Shown: positions 17,156-25,631 of the stretch, in pieces | How positions within the stretch are numbered: the first letter of the stretch is position 1 | Layout: each line of letters opens with the position of its first letter | Origin: Nocardioides soli | Lineage (GTDB): Bacteria; Actinomycetota; Actinomycetes; Propionibacteriales; Nocardioidaceae | Assembly (NCBI RefSeq): GCF_014191495.1 | Contig: NZ_JACHWR010000002.1 | Span: 1,674,001 to 1,738,000, forward strand | DNA: 64,000 nucleotides | Direction: 5' to 3' | The notes under the pieces: generated by a model | Told to the model about the DNA's origin: nothing | What the model saw: only the letters and a program-made list of their open reading frames with translations | Databases searched by the model: none | Program-made: the position numbers and the translations under genes

Positions 17156-17926
17156 TCACTGGGTCGTCTTGGCCCAGCAGACCGAGCGCCGGTTGCCGGC
17201 CTGCCACTCGGCCTCGTGGAACCACGTGTAGCCGAAGTCGTAGTCGACGGGGTAGTTGAGCCACGCGCCCACGGACCGGGAGCAGTAGTCGCGGGTGGTC
17301 ACTTCGGCCAGCCGGTCGCCGGGGTACTCGTCCTTGGCCGCGCCGAGGGAGATCGTGGTGACCGCCCGCCAGGTGTGCGGCTGGTTGCACGGCACCTTCA
17401 CCGAGCCCGCGACCGTCTCGCCGTCGGCGCAGACCATCCAGGCGTCCTTCGGCCGGCCGAGCAACAGGCCCCGGGCGCTCGTCGGCAGGTCGACGTACTC
17501 CTTGCTCTGCTCACCGCCGCCGACCACGTCGCAGCGGTACCAGCGGGCGCCGTCGTCCCACGCCTCCTGGGTGGGGCGGAACCACGCCCAGCTGACCACG
17601 GTGCGCATCACCAGGCTCTCGTCGGCGCCGAGGAAGTCGCGGAACGAGCCGGTGCACTTCTGGTAGGCCCAGGCGCCGAGCTGCTCGTCGCCGTAGTCGA
17701 CGTCGTCGAAGTCGCTGGGCAGCTCACCCACCGCGTAGGTCTCCGCGGTGTGCGACTCGGAGCACGGCACCGACGGGCTGCTGTTGGCGGGCTGGGCGAC
17801 GTCCTCGGGCGAGAGCACCCGGCAGGCGCCCAGGTCGGGGGCCGCCATCTCGGCCGGAGCGGTGGTGTCGTCGCCGCAGGCCGTGAGGGTGAGCGCCGCC
17901 ACGACAGCGAGCACGGCGAGGCGCAC
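17156..17926 (-). CDS. Septum-formation family lipoprotein (paralogue 2)
   Basis: The 256-aa lipoprotein has signal LAVVAALTLTAC (Cys at about 17) and the same domain as its downstream neighbour: ACRVLSPED, VPCSESHTAETYAVGEL, WYRCDVVGGGEQS, WMVCADGETVAGSVKVPCNQPHTWRAVTTI, ending RRSVCWAKTTQ. The eight or so conserved cysteines suggest a disulphide-stabilised extracellular fold. The upstream gap (17927-17977) is short and shows no clear promoter. Confidence 0.82.
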   Translation of the reverse strand: MRLAVLAVVAALTLTACGDDTTAPAEMAAPDLGACRVLSPEDVAQPANSSPSVPCSESHTAETYAVGELPSDFDDVDYGDEQLGAWAYQKCTGSFRDFLGADESLVMRTVVSWAWFRPTQEAWDDGARWYRCDVVGGGEQSKEYVDLPTSARGLLLGRPKDAWMVCADGETVAGSVKVPCNQPHTWRAVTTISLGAAKDEYPGDRLAEVTTRDYCSRSVGAWLNYPVDYDFGYTWFHEAEWQAGNRRSVCWAKTTQ

Positions 17927-17977
17927 GCGGTCTCCTCTCTGCCTCGGTGCCGGACCGCGCGATCGTACCGCTGCCCC

Positions 17978-18460
17978 TCAGCTCAGCAGCGCGGCCAGGG
18001 TCCCGCCGAGCTCGTACGCCGACTCGCGGTGCCGGTCGGTCACGTCGCCGACCACCTCCAGCACCTCGGCCGCCTGCACCCACGGGAGCGCGCCGACGAT
18101 CGACTGCACCGACCGGACCGCGCCCGTCACGTCGTACCGCCCGTGCACCCAGAGTCCGTACGGCTTCTTCCCCGGCCCGGTGCCAGCGGCGGAGCCGTCG
18201 TCGGCCAGCGCGCCGCCGGCCTCGAGGAAGATCGTGTCGAAGAAGTGCTTGAGCGCCCCGCTCATGTAGCCGAAGTTGGCCGGCGTCCCGAGCAGGTAGC
18301 CGTCCGCCGCCAGCACGTCCTCGGCGTCCGCATCGAGTGCCGCCCGGACCACCACCTCGACCCCCTCGATCTCGTCGTCGTGAGCCCCGGCCAGCACCGC
18401 GTCGGTCAGCGACCGCACCGTCGGCGTGGGGGAGTGGTGGACGACCAGGAGCCGGCTCAC
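17978..18460 (-). CDS. Flavodoxin-family / NADPH-dependent FMN reductase-like protein
   Basis: The 160-aa flavodoxin fold has the phosphate loop VVHHSPTPTVRSLTDAV at the N-terminus, GTPANFGYMSGALKHFFDT near residue 60 and LWVHGRYDVTGAVRSV. This would be an FMN-dependent redox protein of unknown partner. It starts with GTG 18460. A 22-codon reading frame upstream (18457-18525) overlaps it by 4 nt but lacks an SD and is not called here. Confidence 0.8.
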   Translation of the reverse strand: MSRLLVVHHSPTPTVRSLTDAVLAGAHDDEIEGVEVVVRAALDADAEDVLAADGYLLGTPANFGYMSGALKHFFDTIFLEAGGALADDGSAAGTGPGKKPYGLWVHGRYDVTGAVRSVQSIVGALPWVQAAEVLEVVGDVTDRHRESAYELGGTLAALLS

Positions 18461-18605
18461 CGGGCGAGCGCCTCCCGCTCGACGGCGATGAAGTGCTCGT
18501 GGGTCACGGACACGGGCGCAGCCATGCGCACGAGACTAGTCACAGGTCGCTACCGCCGCTTGAACATGGCAGCAGCCCCACCGGCCGGGGCGGGTGGGGT
18601 GTGGG

Positions 18606-19841
18606 TCAGCGGATTCGTCGTCTGGTGAAGGTGTGGTCGACGTCGTAGATGTCGCCCGACGGACTGGTCCATTCGAATCGGGTGCGGGTGAGGCGTCGGT
18701 AGGTCCAGTGGCCGTGGGTCTTCATCCGATGGTGCAGGCGACATAGCGGGGCAAGGTTCCACGAGTTCGTCGCGCCGCCCCGGTCGAAGGGTTCGATGTG
18801 GTCGAGGTCGCAGCGGCGAGCGTCGCGCGTGCAGTGGACGAACACGCAGGTGGGAGTGGTCAGGATCGCCTGCTCCCGCTGCACCGCGGTGGGCCGGTAG
18901 GAGTCGGTGGCGAGCTCGTCGTCGAGTTCGACGACCGGGCGGATGGAGACCCTGGCGCCCGCGTAGCGGCACCACTCGGCGATCTGCTCCCGGTTGGTCG
19001 GACCGACGCCCTCGATGGTGACGATGTCGTGGGCCTCGGCCGGGGTGTGGTGGGCGTAGATCACCAGTTCCCGGCTGGTGCCTGTGCCTTGTCCGGTCAG
19101 GAGCCGGCCGGTGGCCATGGCGCGGCGGGTGTCGAGGTCGAGCTCGGGGAACTCCTGGAGTAGCTCGTGGGCGCCGGCCGCGACCTGTGCTTCGAGCGCG
19201 AGGGCGTCGGGGTAGTCGAGCAGGCCGTGCACCGGGACCAGGCCGTTGTTGGGACGGACGCCGGTCAGCTCGATGTCGAGGTGCTGCTGGCTCCACCGGT
19301 CCAGCCGGGTCATCTCGAAGTGCTCGTCATCGCACTCCGCGACCGCGGCCTCGACCGCCCGCTCGATCTGCGCGAACGAACAGCGGTCCAGGGCCGGGGC
19401 GAGGTGGGTGTCGACGTACGCAGCGCCCGACATGGTGAGGCGGTGGGTGCGCTCCGTGACTCGGCGGGCCTTCCACACCGGCACCTCACCAGCCAGGACC
19501 CGCGCCCAGGTCTTCGGGAGCCGGTGCTTGCACTCCAACGCGGCGCCGATCAGGTCGCGGCCGGCGCGCGTGGAGATCCCGATCGCGGCCGCGAACTCGC
19601 CGATCGCGAACTCCGACATCCCCGGCGCGCCCTCGCCGGCGAGGGTCACGGGCTGGTCGCCGTGCAGTTGCAGGAACCCGTCTGCGTCCACCGCCGGACC
19701 CTCCGCCGGCGCGGGGTGCTGTGCGGCCCACGTCGCGGCCAACTCGAACCGAGCGGCCTCCGCGGACCGGATGGTCGACGTGAGGTCCCGGGCAGCCGCC
19801 AGCACCGGATCAGTCACGGTGGTGTCGGTGCCTCGGGCCAT
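18606..19841 (-). CDS. DUF222/HNH endonuclease domain protein (13E12 repeat family)
   Basis: The 411-aa protein has a long helical DUF222 region (about 20-330) and a C-terminal HNH nuclease motif (RDARRCDLDHIEPFDRGGATNSWNLAPLC, then RLHHRMKTHG). The family is multicopy in actinobacteria and resembles mobile-element nucleases. As I recall, several mycobacterial 13E12 members are LexA-controlled. A box TAGAAT (19852-19847 on the minus strand) lies 5 nt before the ATG, suggesting leaderless transcription, and an SOS-box-like site overlaps its upstream region. Confidence 0.88.
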   Translation of the reverse strand: MARGTDTTVTDPVLAAARDLTSTIRSAEAARFELAATWAAQHPAPAEGPAVDADGFLQLHGDQPVTLAGEGAPGMSEFAIGEFAAAIGISTRAGRDLIGAALECKHRLPKTWARVLAGEVPVWKARRVTERTHRLTMSGAAYVDTHLAPALDRCSFAQIERAVEAAVAECDDEHFEMTRLDRWSQQHLDIELTGVRPNNGLVPVHGLLDYPDALALEAQVAAGAHELLQEFPELDLDTRRAMATGRLLTGQGTGTSRELVIYAHHTPAEAHDIVTIEGVGPTNREQIAEWCRYAGARVSIRPVVELDDELATDSYRPTAVQREQAILTTPTCVFVHCTRDARRCDLDHIEPFDRGGATNSWNLAPLCRLHHRMKTHGHWTYRRLTRTRFEWTSPSGDIYDVDHTFTRRRIR

Positions 19842-19859
19842 ACCACATTCTACATTGAT

Positions 19860-19875
19860 TCGAACATGTGTACTA
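19860..19875. promoter_or_regulatory. LexA (SOS) box-like operator upstream of the HNH gene
   Basis: TCGAACATGTGTACTA matches the actinobacterial consensus TCGAAC-N4-GTTCGA at 10 of 12 positions: a perfect left half and 4 of 6 in the right. It covers the -35/spacer region of the HNH promoter, whose TAGAAT -10 is at 19847-19852, consistent with LexA repression. Assignment is by eye. Confidence 0.5.
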
Positions 19876-19896
19876 GATCTCTGGTCTAGCTTTCAG

Positions 19897-20203
19897 GGTG
19901 GTTTCGAGGCTCGCCGCGCTCGCACCTCAACCACCGTCGAGGTGGGCGGTGAGCCGGAAGGCTGCCGCAACCCAGCGCTCGCCCGGTCCCGTAGGTGGGC
20001 GCGCATCGGGTGGTTTCGAGGCTCGCTGCGCTCGCACCTCAACCACCGTGGAGGCGCCGGTGAGCCGGGGAGCGGCGTCGGCCCGCCGCCGCCGTACCCG
20101 CTCTTGCTGCCTGTCAGTCGGAACCGGAGCGGACCCCGTAGGCCAAGGCGCATGCGGGTCGGGTGGTTTCGAGACAGGCGCCAGCGCGCCTTCCTCAACC
20201 ACC
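19897..20203. repeat. Three REP-like palindromes (GGTGGTT...AACCACC family)
   Basis: Three copies lie at 19897-19935, 20009-20047 and 20162-20203. Copies 1 and 2 read GGTGGTTTCGAGG at one end and CCTCAACCACC at the other around a CTCGC/GCTCGC centre; copy 3 is diverged inside but keeps both ends. Each is followed by a related GTSGAGG...GAGCC tail. They fill most of the 446-bp space between the HNH gene and the leu leader. Otherwise that space holds only the SOS-like box and a leu promoter -10 (TAGAGT, 20273-20278). Confidence 0.75.
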
Positions 20204-20287
20204 GTGGAGGCGGGCGAGCCCCGAGCCGCCCGCAACCGGGACCTTGCCGGGCGCGCGGGGAGCGGGGTGCGTTAGAGTGGCGGCATC

Positions 20288-20329
20288 ATGACGCGCAGCC
20301 TCCTCCTTCGCTGCCGCAGCGAGGTCTGA
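20288..20329 (+). CDS. leuA leader peptide (13 aa, three consecutive Leu codons)
   Basis: The short ORF MTRSLLLRCRSEV has CTC CTC CTT in a row and precedes leuA by 95 nt. Its 3' part forms one arm of an 11-bp hairpin. This is the classical layout of ribosome-mediated attenuation of leucine biosynthesis, previously described for actinobacterial leuA. The ATG lies 9 nt after TAGAGT (20273-20278). Confidence 0.8.
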   Translation: MTRSLLLRCRSEV

Positions 20330-20370
20330 GCCCCCACTACGGGGAAAGAGTCCGGACCCCCTCGCTGCGG
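20314..20370 (+). promoter_or_regulatory. Leucine attenuator hairpin in the leuA leader
   Basis: CCGCAGCGAGG (20314-20324) pairs perfectly with CCTCGCTGCGG (20360-20370), enclosing the leader stop codon. The upstream arm overlaps the leader's last codons, so a ribosome stalled at the Leu codons would change folding. A smaller CCCC/GGGG pairing (20332-20344) may be the competing structure. Confidence 0.65.
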
Positions 20371-20424
20371 AGTGATCGCGTGCGCCGGCCCGACCGCGAA
20401 CCAGACCCAGCGAGGACCCCGATC

Positions 20425-22137
20425 ATGATTCCCCAGCAGAAGACGAGCGGCATGCCGTTCCAGCGCTACCGCCCGTTCCCGCCCATCGACCTGCCCGACC
20501 GCACCTGGCCGTCGAAGGTCATCACCGAGGCGCCGCGGTGGCTCTCCACCGACCTGCGCGACGGCAACCAGGCGCTCATCGACCCGATGAACCCCGCGCG
20601 CAAGATGACGATGTTCAACCTGCTCGTGAAGATGGGCTACAAGGAGATCGAGGTCGGCTTCCCGAGCGCCAGCGAGACCGACTTCGCGTTCGTGCGCCAG
20701 CTGATCGAGGGCGACCACATCCCCGACGACGTGACGATCTCGGTGCTGACCCAGGCGCGTGAGGACCTCATCGAGCGCAGCGTGCAGTCGCTGGTCGGCG
20801 TACCCCGCGCGAACATCCACCTCTACAACGCGCTGGCGCCGCTCTTCCGGCGCGTGGTCTTCCGGGCCAGCAAGGACGAGATCAAGGACATCGCCGTCCG
20901 CGGCACCGAGATGGTGATGAAGCACGGCGAGGCCCACCTCGACATGACCGTGATCGGCTACGAGTACAGCCCCGAGATCTTCACGAGCACCGAGCTGCCG
21001 TTCTCGGTCGAGGTCTGCGAGGCCGTGAGCGACGTGTGGCAGCCCGAGGACGGTCGCGAGATCATCCTCAACCTGCCCGCGACCATCGAGGTCGCGACGC
21101 CCAACGTGTACGCCGACCAGATCGAGTGGTTCGGGCGCCAGCTGACCCGCCGTGAGAACACCGTGATCTCGCTGCACCCGCACAACGACCGCGGCACGGC
21201 GGTCGCCGCGACCGAGCTCGCGATGATGGCCGGCGCCGACCGCGTCGAGGGCTGCCTCTTCGGCCACGGCGAGCGCACCGGCAACGTCGACCTGGTGACG
21301 CTGGGCATGAACCTCTTCAGCCAGGGCATCGACCCGATGGTCGACTTCGCCATCGAGGGCGGCATCGACGAGATCCGCCGCACGGTCGAGTACTGCACCA
21401 GCCTGCCCGTGCACCCGCGGCACCCGTACGCCGGCGACCTGGTCTACACGGCGTTCTCGGGCTCCCACCAGGACGCGATCAAGAAGGGCCTGGAGGACCT
21501 CGACCGGCAGGCCGCCGAGCAGGGCGTCCCGGTCGGCGAGCTGCCGTGGGAGGCGCCGTACCTGCCGATCGACCCGAAGGACGTCGGCCGCACCTACGAG
21601 GCCGTGATCCGCGTCAACAGCCAGTCCGGCAAGGGCGGGGTGGCCTACATCCTCAAGGCCGAGCACAAGCTCGACCTGCCGCGGCGCGCGCAGATCGAGT
21701 TCAGCCGGGTGATCCAGGAGCGCACCGACGCCGAGGGCGGCGAGATGTCGCCGGAGGCGATCTGGGAGGTCTTCTCCTCCGAGTACCTCACCCGGGAGAC
21801 GCCGCTCCAGCTCAACTCCGTGCACACCTCGTCGGCGGCGGGGGAGAAGGACGCGCTCGACGTCAACGTGTACGTCGACGGCGAGATCCAGTCCCTGCAC
21901 GGCGAGGGCAACGGGCCGCTGTCGGCGTTCGTGGCGGCGATCAACGAGCTGCCGCAGCAGTGGGACGTGCGGGTGCTCGACTACGCCGAGCACGCCCTCT
22001 CGGCCGGCGGCGACGCGCTGGCGGCGGCGTACGTCGAGTGCCTCGTGCGCGACCAGGTCTACTGGGGCGTCGGGGTCGACGCCAACATCGTCACCGCCTC
22101 CCTGAAGGCCGTGATCAGCGCCGTCAACCGCGCCTGA
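20425..22137 (+). CDS. leuA: 2-isopropylmalate synthase
   Basis: This enzyme condenses 2-ketoisovalerate with acetyl-CoA, the first committed step of leucine synthesis. The 570-aa product is the long actinobacterial form, beginning QKTSGMPFQRYRPFPPIDLPDRTWP. The HMGL-like barrel has STDLRDGNQALIDPM (metal/substrate motif), SLHPHNDRGTAVAATELAMMAG and GCLFGHGERTGNVDLVTLGMN. The C-terminal LeuA dimer domain senses leucine. ATG 20425 has GAGGACC upstream. Expression is likely set by the leader attenuator as well as by allosteric feedback. Confidence 0.96.
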   Translation: MIPQQKTSGMPFQRYRPFPPIDLPDRTWPSKVITEAPRWLSTDLRDGNQALIDPMNPARKMTMFNLLVKMGYKEIEVGFPSASETDFAFVRQLIEGDHIPDDVTISVLTQAREDLIERSVQSLVGVPRANIHLYNALAPLFRRVVFRASKDEIKDIAVRGTEMVMKHGEAHLDMTVIGYEYSPEIFTSTELPFSVEVCEAVSDVWQPEDGREIILNLPATIEVATPNVYADQIEWFGRQLTRRENTVISLHPHNDRGTAVAATELAMMAGADRVEGCLFGHGERTGNVDLVTLGMNLFSQGIDPMVDFAIEGGIDEIRRTVEYCTSLPVHPRHPYAGDLVYTAFSGSHQDAIKKGLEDLDRQAAEQGVPVGELPWEAPYLPIDPKDVGRTYEAVIRVNSQSGKGGVAYILKAEHKLDLPRRAQIEFSRVIQERTDAEGGEMSPEAIWEVFSSEYLTRETPLQLNSVHTSSAAGEKDALDVNVYVDGEIQSLHGEGNGPLSAFVAAINELPQQWDVRVLDYAEHALSAGGDALAAAYVECLVRDQVYWGVGVDANIVTASLKAVISAVNRA

Positions 22138-22155
22138 GCGACGCCACCGGCGGGG

Positions 22156-22965
22156 TCAGCGACTGAGCTCCACGTCGGAGTCGGCCGAGACGGGTACGGC
22201 GCCGAGGTCGCCGGCGACCAGGTCCTCGAGCGTGCCCAGCGCGACGTCCGCGCTGCGCTGGGCACGCCGCTCGGCCTTCACCCGGCCCCGGCGCGCCACG
22301 GGAGCCGGCGGCTCGGTCGTGTCGTCGCTCGGCGAGGCGCTCGGGCTCGTCGGGGCCGGCGACGGCTCGGGCTCGGGCACCGCCACCGGCACCGGCGTCC
22401 GCAGCGCCGCCGCCTGCTCGGCGACCCAGGCCCGCAGCGCCGCGAGCGCCTCGCGGGAGAGCCGGTCCGCGTGCCGGGAGGCCACGACCACCTGGTAGGC
22501 GACGCCGGTCGCCCGGCAGGACTCGCACGCGGCGGTGACGGCGAGGGCCCGGTTGTTGGGCACGATCGTCGGCACGCCGCGCAGGACGACCACCTGCACC
22601 GACAGGGCGGTCGCGGCGCACTGCCCGCAGCCCTGGGTCCAGGCCGTGGCGGTGTTGTCCAGGCGGGCCTCCCCACCCCGGCTGACGTAGAGGACCTGCA
22701 GGGCGGTGCCGGCCGCGTCGCAGCCGTCGCAGGCCGCCGAACCGGTCGCGACGACGTCCGCCTTCACGGAGCGCCAGCGGGCGACGTCGGCCCCGAACGC
22801 GTCGTCCGTGACGGCCGGCTCGGCGGCGGACGCGTTGGCACTGGCCACCAGGTCGAGGTCACGGTCCAGGGGGTCCGGGTGGGCGGCGGGCGCCGAGGTG
22901 CTCGCCGCGGTCAGCACCAGGACGCCGGCGAGCACGGTCGACGTGATGAGGCGCCGGCGGGTCAC
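22156..22965 (-). CDS. Secreted protein with three CxxC repeats (peptide cassette)
   Basis: The 269-aa protein has a Sec signal (about 5-28, ITSTVLAGVLVLTAASTSAPA). Three repeats, each about 34 residues apart, follow the pattern CxxC-x3-4-[GT]-x-[AS]-x-Q-V-x3-R: CDGC at 79-82, CGQC at 113-116 and CESC at 147-150. A Pro/Ser/Glu-rich linker and a basic C-terminal segment follow. The paired cysteines could bind metal or form disulphides. I do not recognise the family. It starts with GTG 22965, overlapping the stop of the M50-MinD gene by 4 nt, so it belongs to the peptide operon. Confidence 0.75.
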   Translation of the reverse strand: MTRRRLITSTVLAGVLVLTAASTSAPAAHPDPLDRDLDLVASANASAAEPAVTDDAFGADVARWRSVKADVVATGSAACDGCDAAGTALQVLYVSRGGEARLDNTATAWTQGCGQCAATALSVQVVVLRGVPTIVPNNRALAVTAACESCRATGVAYQVVVASRHADRLSREALAALRAWVAEQAAALRTPVPVAVPEPEPSPAPTSPSASPSDDTTEPPAPVARRGRVKAERRAQRSADVALGTLEDLVAGDLGAVPVSADSDVELSR

Positions 22966-25268
22966 GGCCGGTCACCCATCTGCACGAAGTTGTCGGCCAC
23001 CGCGGCGGCGATGTCCACCAGGCTGTCTCGGGTCTTGCGGTGCAGTGCGGACATGTCGGTCAGTGCTCCTTGCTCGAGGGCGTCGTCCCAGGGGACGGTC
23101 ACCACGTGTTCACATCGCTTCTCGAAGTGACGCCGCATCAGGTCGGGCGGGGCGGCACCGTTGCGTTGGGCGTTGACGACGACGACCGCGCGGGACACCA
23201 GGTCGTCGAAGCCGTGCTCGTCCATCCAGTCGAGGGTGAGCGCGCCGGCCCGGCCCCCGTCGATGCCGGGGCGCACCACCAGCACGATCTGGTCCGCCTC
23301 GGTCAGGAGGCCCTGATTGGCGCTGTCGAGGATGCCGGTCCCGGTGTCGAGCACGATCAGGCTGTAGAACCGGTCGAGGATCTGGACCAGCCGGTGGTAG
23401 TCGTTGCGGTCCAGCGCCATCCAGATCCGGGGGTCGTCGTCCGAGGCGAGCACCTCCAGGCGCGACTCGATCGCCTGCGCGGTGTACGAGCGCAGCGTCG
23501 CGTAGCTGGTGATCGTCTCGAGATCCCGCAGCACGTCGGTGATGGTGCGGTCGTGCGGAGGGGCGACCCGGTGGGCGAGGTTGCCGGCGTCGGGGTTGGC
23601 GTCGACGGCGATGACCCGGTCGCCCCGCAGCAGCGCGAACGTGCTGCCGAGCGCCAGCGAGATCGTGGTCTTGCCGACGCCGCCCTTGCGGCTCATGACC
23701 ACGACCCGGCGCGAGCCGGTGATGGGCGTGCGCAGCCGCCGCTCGAGCTCGTGCCGGCGCTGCTCGACGGCGCTGGGCCCCGGGTTGAGCAGGTGGCCGC
23801 TGCCGTCGTACACGACCCGGCGCCAGCCGCGCTCCGGGACCGGCGCCTGCGGCCGGTACATGATCGCGTCGGTGAAGTCGGCGGCCGAGAGCGCTAGCGG
23901 CGGGTCGGCGGCCGGGAGGCCACCGACGTCGGTGTCGAGGCCGATCCGCTCCTCCCAGGTCCCGAATCGCGTGGCGATCCGCGCGCGCGTGAGCGCGGTC
24001 AGCGAGGTGGCGAGCCGCCACAGCACGACGGCGATCCCCACGAGCGGCACCAGGATCAGCGCGATCGAGATGACCGCGAGCGTCATGGCCGCCCAGTCGC
24101 GCAGCTCCCACGCCAGGTCGAAGACCTGCTGCTGGAGGCGGATCCCGGCGCGACCGCGGGCGACGAACTCGGGCAGGTGCCACAGCGTCCAGACGACGGC
24201 GCCCGTCAGGAGCGGCACCACCACCAGCACCCAGCCGGCCACGAAGCGCCGGGCGTAGGGGCGCAGCTCGGTGACCCGAGGGTCGACGGGGTGGCCGGGT
24301 CGCAGGCTGCGCAGCACCGGCCCGACCCGCGCGAAGAGGTCGGGTACGCCGGCCACGTCGGACACCACGTAGTAGCCGTCGAACCGGACGACGGGGATCA
24401 GCTGCTGCAGCATCTGCACCTGCAGCACGAAGGCGGTGAGGAGCAGCAGGCCGCTGCCGGTGGCGAAGTGGGCGGCCGCCAGGACCAGCACGGTCAGCAC
24501 GTTGAAGTACAGGCCGCCGAGGTCGGTGCGCACCCGTCCGCCGCGGCTGAGCCGGTAGGAGTCGGTGACGTCGGTGTAGAACGCCGGGAAGACGATGTAG
24601 ATGCCGACGCCGATCTCGCCCGGCCTGGCGCCCCCGTAGCGGCACGCCGCCGCGTGGCCCAGCTCGTGGACCACCGCGGCCAGGGTGAGCAGGGCGTAGA
24701 TCACCAGCGCCAGGGTCGGCCTGATGAACACCTCGGTGACGGCGGGCCAGAATCCGCCACCGGTGACCAACGCGATGTCGGCGACCACCAGCCCGACCAG
24801 GGCGACGAGGACGAAGGGCGGCCACAGCAGCAGGGCGAGCACCCCCGCGAGGCGCCGGGTCCACCGCGCCGGCAGCAGGGTCGCCTTGACCGTCAGCGCC
24901 AGCAGCGGTCGGGCGCGGACCGGTCGGGCGATCTCCTCCGACTCCTCGGGCAGCACCAGTCCGAGCGGCTGCAGCTGGGTCGTCACCAGGTGCTCGAGGC
25001 CCTCGGCGGTGAGGGTGCGCCCGTACGCCGCGCTCACGTCGGCCGCGACGTCTGTCGCCGGGCGGGGCGGCTCCACGTGAACGACGACCAGGTGGAGCAG
25101 CTCGGACAGCTGCACCACCTGGTCGTCGGAGCGCCGTACCAGGAAGGCCACGTCACGCAGGCCCGATCCCTGGACCGGCCCGAGGAGCTGCAGACCGAGG
25201 GCGCGACGCCACCGCCGCCCCGTGGCGGGCGGTGTGTCGGCGAGGTGGTCTGCAGTCGTGGGGTTCAT
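22962..25268 (-). CDS. M50-type peptidase-like membrane protein fused to a MinD/ParA ATPase
   Basis: The 768-aa protein has three parts. Residues about 20-110 resemble the PqqD-like recognition element found in 'peptide zinc metalloprotease' proteins (VVQLSELLHLVVVHVE, GRTLTAEGLEHLVTTQLQPL). Residues about 140-480 form a multi-TM M50/site-2-protease-like domain with zinc motif HELGHA near 200 and a later VRFDGYYVVSD segment. Residues about 490-768 form a MinD/ParA ATPase (SRKGGVGKTTISLALGS near 525, VIAVDANPDAGNL), of the kind seen beside type VII secretion loci. It follows two small peptide genes and is the likely processing/export machine for them; that role is inference. The ATG 25268 lacks a strong SD, and translation may be weak. 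Confidence 0.8.
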   Translation of the reverse strand: MNPTTADHLADTPPATGRRWRRALGLQLLGPVQGSGLRDVAFLVRRSDDQVVQLSELLHLVVVHVEPPRPATDVAADVSAAYGRTLTAEGLEHLVTTQLQPLGLVLPEESEEIARPVRARPLLALTVKATLLPARWTRRLAGVLALLLWPPFVLVALVGLVVADIALVTGGGFWPAVTEVFIRPTLALVIYALLTLAAVVHELGHAAACRYGGARPGEIGVGIYIVFPAFYTDVTDSYRLSRGGRVRTDLGGLYFNVLTVLVLAAAHFATGSGLLLLTAFVLQVQMLQQLIPVVRFDGYYVVSDVAGVPDLFARVGPVLRSLRPGHPVDPRVTELRPYARRFVAGWVLVVVPLLTGAVVWTLWHLPEFVARGRAGIRLQQQVFDLAWELRDWAAMTLAVISIALILVPLVGIAVVLWRLATSLTALTRARIATRFGTWEERIGLDTDVGGLPAADPPLALSAADFTDAIMYRPQAPVPERGWRRVVYDGSGHLLNPGPSAVEQRRHELERRLRTPITGSRRVVVMSRKGGVGKTTISLALGSTFALLRGDRVIAVDANPDAGNLAHRVAPPHDRTITDVLRDLETITSYATLRSYTAQAIESRLEVLASDDDPRIWMALDRNDYHRLVQILDRFYSLIVLDTGTGILDSANQGLLTEADQIVLVVRPGIDGGRAGALTLDWMDEHGFDDLVSRAVVVVNAQRNGAAPPDLMRRHFEKRCEHVVTVPWDDALEQGALTDMSALHRKTRDSLVDIAAAVADNFVQMGDRP

Positions 25269-25380
25269 CGCTCTGGTGTGCTCTGGGGAGGTGCTGAGGA
25301 CGGCGGGCGCGCCAGAGCAACACACCCGCCGCCTGATCGGAGTCAGGCGCGGTGACGGGGTCGCGATCACGGGGTCGCGA

Positions 25381-25593
25381 TCACGACATCTGGACCGATG
25401 CGAGGTACTGCATCGCGAGCGCGTTCGCCTGCGAGTTGATGGTGGCGGCGTTGATCGCGATGGCGAGGTTGACACCGACGACGTTGGTGACGTTGACGCA
25501 CCCGATCTGGCAGCTCATCGTCTCCCGGCGGGGAAGCGGCACGGCCGCCTGCGCGTCTAGCTCGGCGAGGGCCATCTCTGGACGACGGGACAT
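25381..25593 (-). CDS. Putative precursor peptide B (Cys-containing, LPRRET leader)
   Basis: The 70-aa peptide has leader ALAELDAQAAVPLPRRETM and an apolar core from about residue 37 of alternating small/hydrophobic and Asn/Ser positions (NVVGVNLAIAINAATINSQA, then NALAMQ). It has a CQIGC pair at 28-32. Its core aligns gaplessly with peptide A over 26 positions with 12 identities. The SD AAAGGGGGTG (25610-25601) is strong. The product looks like a precursor with a cleavable leader; modification enzymes are not evident. A tandem 14-bp duplication (25357-25384) covers the stop region. Confidence 0.75.
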   Translation of the reverse strand: MSRRPEMALAELDAQAAVPLPRRETMSCQIGCVNVTNVVGVNLAIAINAATINSQANALAMQYLASVQMS

Positions 25594-25631
25594 CCTGGTT
25601 CACCCCCTTTCGGCTCTCGGCGGTGTGGTCG

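Noticed and set aside
18457..18525. 22-codon reading frame overlapping the flavodoxin gene start by 4 nt
   Set aside because: No SD or leaderless box and no recognised motif; could be the remnant of a longer gene.
25279..25319. 8-bp inverted repeat (TGCTCTGG/CCAGAGCA) between peptide B and the M50-MinD gene
   Set aside because: Short stem with a 25-nt loop; too weak to call a terminator.
25357..25384. Exact tandem duplication of GGGGTCGCGATCAC at the end of peptide B
   Set aside because: Noted in the gene entry; a single short duplication has no clear functional meaning.
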